Assembly (NCBI GenBank): GCA_963281255.1
Contig: OY725489.1
Coordinates: forward strand, 1,364,001 to 1,428,000
From: Aphrocallistes beatrix
Lineage: Eukaryota > Porifera > Hexactinellida > Sceptrulophora > Aphrocallistidae
Direction of reading: 5' to 3'
Length of the DNA stretch: 64,000 nucleotides
Each line of letters opens with the position of its first letter. Positions within the stretch are counted from its first letter, which is position 1. Below the pieces are notes generated by a model, which worked only from the letters and a program-made list of their open reading frames with translations, made no database searches and was not told the origin of the DNA. Both the position numbers and the translations under genes were made by a program. Shown here piece after piece: positions 53,947 through 64,000 of the stretch.

Positions 53947-55490
53947 TATATATATATATCTGTAACGAATTGATTAAAGAAACTGCCGGGCGCAGAAGGC
54001 TGATTTTAGGCATGTGGGAGTCTTTTGGCTATGGCTCCAGTAAGTTCTGAGCTCAGACGAAAATGTCGACTCATCATGGAATTATGACGTCATTGTCACA
54101 TTTTTAAAAGTTAAGCAACACAGTTATTCGGGCATAACTCAGCCATTATAGGAGATAGAAGGCTGAAATTTTAATAGAATCTGTATCCTAATACGTCTCA
54201 CATATGATGCAACTATCATCAGAAAATGATGACTCATCACTTTGCTATGACGTCATCATTACTCATCAAAATTTTTAAAATTGACAAATTTGGTGTTTTT
54301 TCGAGTGATATCGATTTTAAAACTAAGATGGACATATTTAGAGATGATATATCCCGTTTAATTAACCAATGTCACCTCCAGGCGACCGAAGGGAGCCTCC
54401 GGCGGACACGAAGTGTCCTCCAGCCGCGCAGCGCAAGCAAGCGAAGCGCGCTTGTATATATATATAAATAAATAAATATACACTTGAACCTCTCTTATCC
54501 GGGCAGTGCCGGACCGTGCAGCGTGCTTAGCGCGTGCTTATATATATATATATGCTTAGCGCGTGCTTATATATATTGAAGCGTGCTTATATATATATAT
54601 ATCTGTAACGAATTGATTGAAGAAACTGCCAGGCGTAGAAAGCTGATTTTTGGCATGTGGGAGTCTTTTGGCTAATCCACCAAGTTCTGAGCTCAGAGCA
54701 AAATGTCGACTCATCATGGAATTATGACATCATTGTCATATTTTTAAAAGTTAAGCAATACAGTTATTTGAGCATAACTCAGCCATTATAGTAGATAGAA
54801 GGCTGAAATATTAATAGAATCTGTATACTAACATGCCACACATATGATGCAACTATCATCAAAAAATGATGACTCATCACTTTGTTATGACGTCATCATT
54901 AATCATCAACATTTTAAAAATTGATAAATTTGATGCTTTTTCGCGCGATATAGATTATAACATTAGGCCAGACGTATTTAGAGATGTTATCTCCCTTATA
55001 ATTAACCAATGTGACCCCAGGCGACCGAAGGAATCCTCCGGCGGACACAAAGTGCCCGCCAGCCGCGCAGCGCAAGCAAGCGAAGCGCGCTTGTACTATA
55101 TATAATATATACACATATATACATATTAATCGAGTTTTAATAGTAAGGATATCTGTAACGAATTGATTGAAGAAACTGCGGGGCACAGAAAGCTAACTTT
55201 TTGCATGTGGGAGTCTTTTGGCTATGGCTCCAGTAAGTTCTGAGCTCAGAGCAAAATGTCGACTCATTATGGAATTATGACGCCATTGTCACATTTTTAA
55301 AAGTTAAGCAATACGGTACAGTTTTTCGACCATAACTTAGCCATTTTAGGTAATAGAAGGCTGAAATTTTAATAGAATATGTATATTAATATATCTCACA
55401 TATGACAACTTTCATCAAAAAAAGATGACTCATCACCCTGTTATGACGTCATCATTAAGCATCAAAATTTTAAAAATTGACAAATTGCTA
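53881..55490 (+). repeat. Three-unit array of the TA/GC-hairpin repeat
   Basis: Starts with ATCCTTACTATTAAAACTCG, a (TA)n tract, then unit 1 (about 53958-54457), a spacer with reiterated GCTTAGCGCGTGCTTATATA (54515-54600), unit 2 (54601-55096), the inverted terminus (55125-55150) and part of unit 3 (55151-55488). Units 1 and 2 both end in the GCGCAAGCAAGCGAAGCGCG segment with the GGCGGACAC hairpin. Each unit has an in-frame stretch starting MMTHHF; this is repeat translation, not a gene. Confidence 0.8.
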
Positions 55491-56355
55491 ACTTGAGGCT
55501 AGATACTAACATAACTAATTACCCTAGCTAATCGGAATATTCTGCAAATAAAACTCAAATAGTCGAAGGACTTATTCACAAGGGGGAAAACTGACAAAAT
55601 ATTTTCCGCGAATAGCCAAAACCATGAACGGGAAGGGCTGCCTGTATAGAATTTTAAACATATCAACGTGGACCGAGTGTAGCAAAATAAGTACGTACTT
55701 GATTACTTAACAAGTGGCTTCACTTGGTTTCATGAATAAACAAGTGTATTTGCAAATACAACTCAAAGACGAAGAAATTTCAATACAAATACAAATACAC
55801 CGAACAAAGTAAATTTAAAAATCAAATACAAATACACAATTTAAGTGTATTTCAAATACAAATACAAATACGTATTTGACCCAAGCCTGTTTTTTTGAAC
55901 AGTGTAAACTAGTAACATGTTAAGATAAATATAAATAAGATTTGCAATTCACTAATCAGAGTTCTAACGATATCTAATTAGCATAGCTATATTTAGCCAC
56001 TTTGAGTGGTTAAACTTAGTTTTTCAATTTAGTCATTTTTATGAATAGATTGTACTATTCAAGAGCTTTAAACCACAAATCAATTTACTATCATATTTCA
56101 AAAAGTGAATATATGCTGACCTATCTATAAACTTTTATAAAACCAGAAATGCTACCGCTGGTCAAAATTTCTGGTATTTCCAAGAGAATTCAATATCTCA
56201 AAAACTAGAGCCAATTCAGCAAAACCGATGGTATAGGATTCGGCACACCAAATATACACTAAAATCGATCTAACATCCTTGGCAACAGAAAAATGTTTAT
56301 TGCTGACCAGTGTTATATTAATTAGCACAATCCAATTTATAAATTCTGAACAGTA
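55491..56355. other. Intergenic, 3' flank of the Roco gene
   Basis: Around 55735-55890 a run of CAAATACAAATAC words ends in GTATTTGACCCAAGCCTG, typical of a common MITE end. No gene. Confidence 0.5.
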
Positions 56356-59300
56356 TCACAGCGTGGTTGATTTATCTTGAGAACTGTACCCATCACTAAT
56401 GAAGTAGTCTTCTCGTCCGAGTTGATTGATGATGCCTAACATTTCCGTAGATAGCGGACTTGTGTATACCTCCTTCGAACCCCAGAATTCAGGATTTTTA
56501 GTTTTTTCTACCAACTTGTACACTTCAGCATCATACACCTCCCACAGAACAATGTCGTGTTTCTTCGCTTTTTGGGTATTCCCATGATTGGCATATTGTA
56601 CAGGACTGTTCCTTGTTTCGATTAGCTCATCCACCTCTTCCCTCGTGATAAAGCCTTCCTTTAAATGATGGGACAAGATGTCATAGAACTGATGTTCTGT
56701 TGCTTGATAAAACGGATGAACGAAATCCTATTCAATAACAAGAACTAATATTAAATGCATATACTAAATTCACTATAACTCATGTACCTTGAATACAAAT
56801 TAGAATTCAATAACTCGGTTATTTTACTATGCATGGCATGCAGGTAATTTTACAGCTCGCTAGGAATTCTCTACTTAATATCAATTAATATGTCTAAATC
56901 GATGAATTATGGCATAGAAAAATATTACAAAATTTCGCGCTTCTGAACTAAAAATAAATTAAACTAAAAATCATTGGCCTAAAGGAGCTCTTCATTCCTA
57001 GATAATTCCTTGATTGTATCATGCCATGAATAAGCCTTTGGTTATGCATTTCTATTCGAGATTCAACACTAGATTCAGTGAAGTTTACTTTTGAGCTAAG
57101 ACGGTTGCACGTAACTTCATACCAAATATACCACACATTTTAAGAGTCCCAAAGGACCTTTCGATATATTCCAGTTAAAAAGGTTACATTAAGTGGTATT
57201 TTATCTCGATTAAGCACGGAAGTAGACTTTGATAGGATATATATTGAATGTAGATTACCCCAAAGTAGTAAGCCACAACGAACGTCAGGTGAGTTTAAAA
57301 TTTCCTAGTGTATACACTTGTGCTGTACCCTACTATGAATGAACAATGCTTCTTGATTATTACATACAATTAATTAACATTTTTTCAGAATTTTCATCAA
57401 TGAAGTTGTTTATTGGGAAAATAGTTTGGGACTTTTCCTCTGGTAAACTATACATCTCAATTTTTATTTAAAGAACAAATATTTTTTTATTTTGGATAGA
57501 CAAAATCTATCCTCAAATGTGAAATATAATAAGCAAAAGTAAAGAAGTACCTGCTACGAATCAAATATTCGAATAACATATATCAACACTCACCTGTCCA
57601 CAGCAAGCAACAAAACTGCCTCCACTCAGTTGGAGCTGGGAAAGAAAGACGATCGGACCTTGAAATACATCCAAAACTGTCAACAATTCAGGCTTTTTGG
57701 GGCCAATAGAAAACACTAGTATGCATCCAAACTGTGTTGACACCCACATCGTGTTAGATGATGCACACATTTTAGTACTTTTAAATTTATACCGATTCTT
57801 CTCATCTCCTTGAGAGTACTGGCTGTATTCAGGGAGGAAGTTTGTTAAATCAAACTCAAAGATTTGCTTCTTTTTTATCGAATCGAAAATGTATATGTGT
57901 GGCCGATATGAATCAAGGCACCATACTTGAGCAGTCGCTTGATGGGATTTACGCGAATCTTCAATCGCCGGAACCATTTGACTTACACATGCAAACATCT
58001 CCGTTTCTTGCTCAATCCTGTGGACATTGAACGTTTCCTTGCATAGAATCCTCATTTTTAGAGATGGCTTCTCGCTAATGAACGATGCTGATATCCAGAG
58101 TTCGTTCCCGAGGGAGATGATGCACTCGATAGGATGGTCGATGATGCCTCTAATGATACCTCCTGGGTTGAGAGATTTCAATTGGTAGATGTATATATCA
58201 GATTCCAGTGTGAGATATATTAATTTTTCATCTACACACATCGTTTTCACTTGGAATATTTCCTCGTCAAGTTCTTTTTTATTTATTAGAGTCATTTCAA
58301 ATTTAATAAATTTGAAGAGGGCTATATAGCATCTGAATGATTGCCCTACATCTTTCAAAGTCAAGATAATTTTATCATTGTGAGAACTCATTTGGAGAAT
58401 CAACTTATTTTTACAAAAATCGTCGTTATTCATATCTATTATCCTATCCCCTTCGGCGTCATAATAGCAGACTCTAGTATATAAGTCTGGACCTTGGAAT
58501 GTTGTAGAGAAGGCATAGCATAGGACCTCTTTGTCGCCTAAATGGGCTGTGCAAGATTTTATCGGATTGTAACTGGAGTTCTGCGGAAGAGATCTGTTCG
58601 AGTAGAGAAATTGGAGCGATGGGGAAGAAAGTGCAGTTACAACTGATCTCATTTCCGGTCTTCTCTTGGGATCTTGGCTCCAACATGCCTGTACTATCGG
58701 TAAGAGAGAAACAATCCCTTTCTCAAAATTATTTTGCCAATTTAATTCTGGACGCATCCCTTTAATTGTATAAGTAGTGTCGGCCGTTCCCATTTCTCTG
58801 TAAGGGTTTCGCCCCGTAATCAAGTAAATAATGACTACTGCATATGAAAAAACATCAATTTTGTAATCTTGGAAAATCACCGTGTTTTGTGAGATTATTT
58901 CAGGCGCGCGGTATCCTTGAGTTCCATCCTTACTGGCTCCATACTTCGAAAAATTAAAATCTGCAATCTTCACATTTATATAGGATAAAACTTGATCAGA
59001 AAATACGAGAATGTTCTCAGGTTTAAGATCATGATGTATCAAGGGAACATCTTTAACGTGTGTATGCAGGAAATCGATCCCTACAGCCATCTGCTGAGCA
59101 ATTCTCAGATAGAGAATACGGGGTTTGAGAGTATATTTTAGAAAAGATTTTAAATCTCCAAAAGGAGCAAACGTTAATACCATAAAACATCTCGGCAGCG
59201 CAAAAGAAGATACACCGATGACATCGATCAAACAAGAATGTCGATATTCTAAGAGCATTTTAGCCTCTGTGAACATTTCGTGATACACTCGCAACTTTGA

Positions 59301-62300
59301 GTCACCATCATTGCATAGGAACTCTTTCACTGCCACCTGCCTTCTCAAAAAAGTTCCTTTGTACACAGTACTGCAGACGCCTCTACCAAGCTTCGTTGAT
59401 TTTGGATCATAAGGCATTTCTGTAAATGTATGACCTTGAAAGTTCTTCTCAAGTTGTAAATCCGGTGCGAATTCAGCTAGAATCTCTTCCGACATCCAAC
59501 CTTGGCTAATTTCGCATATTTCATTGAACTCTTTCTCCATAATCTTTTCGAATATGGGAAGTAGTTTATAGAATGAATCAACAAGAAATGGATTGGTTTC
59601 GTCTTTCTTTGTTTTGTGAGGGATAGCTAAGATATCTTTTATATCGCGATGATTTTTTTGCTGATTATATAAGATTGTCTTTACTCGAAATAGGAAGGAT
59701 TCACCAATTTTATTTCGATCTCTAGCGAACACTATTTCAACTCCACCATTGCTATCATAAGCTCGCAAAAGTACTTTTATTTCATTTTTGGAATCCTGGA
59801 AGATGAGATGATCTTTCCAAATTGATAGCAACCTTGTTCCATCATCTGATGCAAACTCCATGTCTTGAGCTGAAATAGCATTCATTATATCTTCGCCATT
59901 ATAAGAATTGGAGTTAGAGTATCCCTTCAATTCAGTATCGCCATTGATTGTGACCTGTAGTAGACGCATCTGATAGAGAATATCTACGATTAGTCTATTA
60001 CAAAAATCGTCAGACATTTGAGTAATGAGAAAAATTCTATGGATATAACCGTTCTTCTTAATCTTTTCTGATGGTTTTGCCGAAAAGAATTGTTCGATAT
60101 CAATTTCCTTAGTCAGCTTGGGCAATCGAGAAGGTATGATGTACAGCTGAGGGGAAATCCCCACAACCATATCCACCTTCCTGAGGAGGAGTATGTAGTC
60201 CTCACTGTGTTTTGGCTTGAAGGGGTATGGATGTTCTCTGATGTAGTCGACAAAGTTTTGTAAAACGAGTAATCCTGATTTGATATACGGCTTTTCTTCA
60301 TTTAGTATGTCAACAAGAGTATTGTAAAATGTGCCGAGATCCAATACAATTGGGGTATCCCGTAGTTCTTTAATATACTCAATCAGACCAAACCTCTCCA
60401 TCATGTTCAAGAAATCTTCAATCCGATCTGTTTCCTTCAAACTTTCAACTAACTCAAGTGCAGGCGTTCCTTTGAAGAGGTGAATGAATGTGTCTATGCT
60501 AATTATTTTATCTCTTGTCTGTTCACGTCTTAGGTTTATTGTATTTCCTATAAAACACCTAAAAATGGTTGAATATTCTGAGGAAATTATGTCTTCTTCT
60601 ACTGAGATGTAATTATAAAACTGTCGAGATGAACGCAATTTCCTAAATTTCCCAGATAAAATACGGTCTCTAATTGAGCTTATTTGGCTTTCTCTATATA
60701 GAGAAAATGTTTTTTCGCTAATTTTAATTTTGTCATCATTTTTTTCTTTGGGAATATTATATGCAATAACGGTTACCCAACTGAGCCAAGGAAACTCATC
60801 TTTCTGGTAAGAAGGATACATCTTGCTAATTTCCTCGATCCACTCTTCCACTGATTTACTGATACCTTGCTCGAAATCAACGACTATAAATATCAAAGAA
60901 CGTACGTGGCAGAGTTTCTTTAAAACTTCTGACATCACTTCAATATTGTGATTTCTTACATTCCACAATTTTAGACTTGCCCAATGCGTATCGGCTATTC
61001 TAGGATTCTCCCAATTAATTAGCTGAAAAGCTTTTTCTTCGTCTTCGCAAGTAAAATTTGATCTGTCCAAGAATCTTCTCAAGAACTTCATGCGAATCTC
61101 CTCATCTTCCCCGATGCAGAATATCTTAGTCGCATTTATCTGTCTACTGCCACGAATGCACTTTATGATCTCACTCGTCATTCTCCTCTCATTACTGCTG
61201 TGAGAGTTGCTCACTGATAGAGACGGGAACTGTTCGAGATCGAGCTGTATCTTCTCCAGATTTTTACAGTCTCCTAGAAAGTAGGGTAGGTTTTTTATTC
61301 GCGGGTTATTTCTTATATCTAATTCAGCTAGCTCGACAGATTTAGCCAGAAAAGTAGGTATCTCAGTTAGCTGATTGTTTGATAGATTTACAGTTGATAA
61401 CCTTGAGATGAACATGTCGTTACTAATCTCTTTAATTTTATTGTTATTTAAGAAGAGTTTTCCTAAACTCTGGCAGATTAAACGATCTTCATTTTTATTT
61501 TGAGTGAACCCAGGCGATTCGTTGTGTGACAGATTGAGAGACTTCAAACTATAGAGTGTTAGGATCTGACAGGGGATGCGATTTGTTAAATGATTGTGTG
61601 ACAAATCCAACTTTTCTACACAACTTAGATTGAGTATATGTTTTGGAATCGATCTCAAAAGATTATGTGAAAGGTTTAGGCTTATAGCATTACGTATCAT
61701 GTCTATTTCAAATATTTTTTCTGGAATTTTTTCAATCTTTAAGCTGCACCAGTATACTAACTCATGAGATACTTTGTGCTGCTCCAGCATCCATTCTAAA
61801 TACTGGTCAATGCATGGGGAAGCTCGTTGAATAGCAATTCTGATCGGGAACTTGAATGATATTTTCACACTTTCTCTTTCTAGCTTTGTTTCTCCGATAA
61901 CTCTATTGATACAGTTAATGGGGGAAGTAATCTGTAATCTGTCCTTAATAGCTTGTCCCCGTTTTTCAGGAATCTGTATCAAGAAAAGAAGGTACCCTAC
62001 TATTTCCTTGACATCATAGACGATAGCACGAATCAGCAACATGTACCACCCTAAAAAATAAAGTTTTCTGCTTTTGCAGCAATAGATGATCTGTTCAGGA
62101 AAAGAGTTGTTGTTGAGATATATTATTAATCCCAAAATGTCTATTGTACTCGTAATACTTGGATTTGTGATTTTAATAAATTTTTCCAACAGTGCCTCAA
62201 TACATTCTTTATAAATTTTTTCACATTCACCTTTGTCATTATGTTGAAAGTAATCTAAACTTCCACGTATCTCATTTTGTACATTATTTCTCTCTAGTAT

Positions 62301-63528
62301 TTCTTCATGAGGGATATCAAGGTATAACCGTATCGTTCTTTTCAACTCTAGAAAATTAAAAACATTACCAAAGTAGTAGTTGTAATCCTAAAAGTTTCAC
62401 AAAATTTATATCATTAAAGCTACTAAGTAGTTATGGGCAGTGTTTCCCTCAGGGATATTATTATAAAGAGCCTTGTGCAATTCTTTATGCTTTCCCATTA
62501 AATAGGATTATATAGTATTATAAATGCACTATGTACAAGACAAGCGCGCTAAATGACGCGCTTAACTCTCTGCGGGAAACACTGCTTGCAAATTTGTATA
62601 ATTCTCTGTAAGGGAAGGGACAATCAAGATACCTAATTTCCATTCCGTCCTGGAACGTGACTAGATTTTCCGTCCCCGGAATGAGGTATTTACTATATGC
62701 AGTCTAATTATATTTGCCATTGAGAGGGAGGCAGAGGGGAAATTCCCTGGGGTCCGGTTGCTGAAGGGACTCAGGTGCGGGAAGGGGGGTTAGGGGGACC
62801 ATGGTCCCCTGAGACTTTTTAGTGGATTGAGAGCTCAGATTTTCACTAGTAACCATAATTATATAAAGATACAAAATACTTCAACGAGTATGAATTCAAC
62901 CAGCAGGTGGAGATTATCATCCAAACATATGATAAGCAAGATCAAATTACGTACTTTCCTTCTTTAGGAGATTGATGATTTCTTCATTTTTGTTATCTAT
63001 TGCAGTATCAATAGGCGTTTTTCCATATTCGTCTTTGACATTGATATCTGCATTAGATCCAATCAAGCACTCGACACATCCAGCAAACTGGAAAGAGACA
63101 GCCACATGTAGCGGCGTGCGGTTAGAGCTGGCCCTAATATTAACATAGTTCTCTATGTAATTCAGGTCCAGCAGGAATTTGATGACACTCTCCTGATTCC
63201 AAATAACAGCTGAATGCAGTGGAGTATACCCGTAGCAACCTGTGCTTCTCTCTAAATAGCCTCTAAGTTTTGCATTCTCATCCAGTCTCTGTAGCTCTGA
63301 TATTTTACCATCACTGCAATACTCGTTTATGAGACTGATACTCGATGCCATTGATTCTGTTATCGAATGACTGCAATGATTTATATAAATTTCTATAATA
63401 AAATCTAAGTTCATATACCTATCTGTTCTGTGCCAAGTAGGAATTCCTGCTTGGCGCAACAAAGTTGGAATAATTTGTGTTTTTGAAATATCCCCACTTA
63501 TCCGCTGCGCAAAGTAGGAATTACACAT
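56356..63528 (-). CDS. LRRK1-like Roco protein kinase (ANK-LRR-Roc-COR-kinase-propeller)
   Basis: Three exons on the minus strand: 63528-62955, 62347-57594 and 56727-56356, in phase, about 1899 residues. Exon 1 ends phase 1 at GTACGT and exon 2 supplies the other two bases. Domains: ankyrin repeats (about residues 95-190; GYTPLHSAVIWNQ, NRTPLHVAVSFQ, GKTPIDTA), leucine-rich repeats (about 400-570), Roc (about 596-750), COR (about 765-1130), kinase (about 1175-1435), then beta-propeller-like sequence. The Roc P-loop position reads GEDEEIRM, with no GKS/T; DxxG is NVRN and no NKxD-like motif is seen. The kinase has GRGVCSTVYKG, the VAVK lysine (about 1199), HHD in place of HRD (about 1296), DFN in place of DFG (about 1321) and an intact APE. 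The ankyrin N-terminus points to LRRK1 more than LRRK2. The final exon is short and its boundary is less certain. Confidence 0.9.
62438..62584. mobile_element. hAT-type MITE (CAGTGTTTCCC family) in Roco intron 1
   Basis: 147 bp with ends CAGTGTTTCCCTCAGG and GCGGGAAACACTG, the same family as 43173-43325. Flanks do not show a clear target duplication. Confidence 0.8.
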
Positions 63529-63560
63529 GGACAAGTATTTACTTGCAATGTATTTGAGGA

Positions 63561-63726
63561 CAGGGGCGCGCTAGCGGACTACGAAAGGGTGGGCATCAGC
63601 GAGGCATCGAATCTGACCGGGTGGGCAACTGAAAACTCATCAAATTTTCTATTATTTATATTAGACACCAGTAAGAAAATCTAAGCGTGGGCGACTGCCT
63701 ACCCTCGCCCTCTAAATCCGCCACTG
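63561..63726. mobile_element. hAT-type MITE just upstream of the Roco start
   Basis: 166 bp, starts CAGGGGCGCGCTAGCGGAC and ends AAATCCGCCACTG, flanked by TTTGAGGA and TTTGAGGG (7 of 8 match). GGGTGGGC words occur inside. It lies about 30 bases upstream of the first Roco ATG. Confidence 0.88.
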
Positions 63727-64000
63727 TTTGAGGGTATCACTAGATGTTTCAGCATTGCATTGTATTAATTATTTACAGATTCAAGATTACTCAGCTTTGG
63801 AACTTTCAACCTTTTTCATGTAAAAGTAATCTTGTGCAACCTAACCTAGGTCGTCATTGACCATTATTACTATATAAGATGGTGGTTAATGCCCCAAAGT
63901 AGATAATCTCACACATAACCATAATTATTCGAGTTAAAATATTGAAAACTGAGAAATTTCAATCTGTATTCAATGGTGATTTTAGTGAGGTTGAACTGTA
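63727..64000. other. Intergenic to window end
   Basis: Nothing recognised. Confidence 0.4.

Overview
This is a stretch of animal (metazoan) nuclear DNA, not bacterial. The genes are spliced (GT-AG introns and one apparent GC-AG intron) and encode animal families: a type I ferlin, progranulin, prohibitin-2, COG4, VPS28, HOP2/PSMC3IP, an LRRC20-like protein, a diphosphoinositol-phosphate Nudix hydrolase, an LRRK1-like Roco kinase and NHL-repeat proteins. Introns are few: about 2084 ferlin codons, 400 COG4 codons and 1584 Roco codons are each uninterrupted. Intergenic DNA is very AT-rich and full of small DNA transposons. I favour an early-branching animal, perhaps a sponge, but this is inference from gene style and not a phylogenetic result. 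Three 200-base runs of N (2124-2323, 24905-25104, 45146-45345) are fixed-size assembly placeholders and cut into genes.

Layout. 1-1250: an old foldback transposon split by a second repeat. 1257-3726: an NHL-type fragment, then an unusual membrane protein with IQ and PTB domains. 5660-6853: an unrecognised multi-pass membrane protein with a TATA box. 7338-7601: a hAT-type element filled with a G-rich minisatellite. 8464-9267: progranulin (minus). 11198-15237: prohibitin-2 in three exons, whose two introns hold large inverted-repeat elements. 15412-17419: repeats, a hAT transposase scrap and a possible anoctamin scrap. 18653-26288: ferlin (plus) and COG4 (minus), running tail to tail into an assembly gap.

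26289-41259 is gene-poor. It holds one PH-like/PP1-docking protein (31250-32218), nested hAT and mariner elements, and a roughly 2-kb duplicated segment. The two copies of that segment share an almost unchanged 247-bp core with a TATA box and a 27-codon ORF. 41260-50744 is a gene cluster, all on the minus strand: VPS28, HOP2, LRRC20-like, Nudix, and a mini Mind bomb-like REP+RING protein. 52359-53280 is a frameshifted NHL pseudogene. 53881-55490 is an array of the same repeat found at 245-806. 56356-63528 is a three-exon ANK-LRR-Roc-COR-kinase-propeller Roco gene whose Roc domain lacks a P-loop.

These are unrelated housekeeping and signalling genes and do not form an operon or a single pathway. 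The most interesting points are the Roco protein with a degenerate Roc domain, the short REP+RING protein, the TM-IQ-PTB protein, the duplicated conserved small-ORF locus, a recurring TATA box about 55-75 bases before ATG, and a rich set of non-autonomous transposons with readable target duplications.
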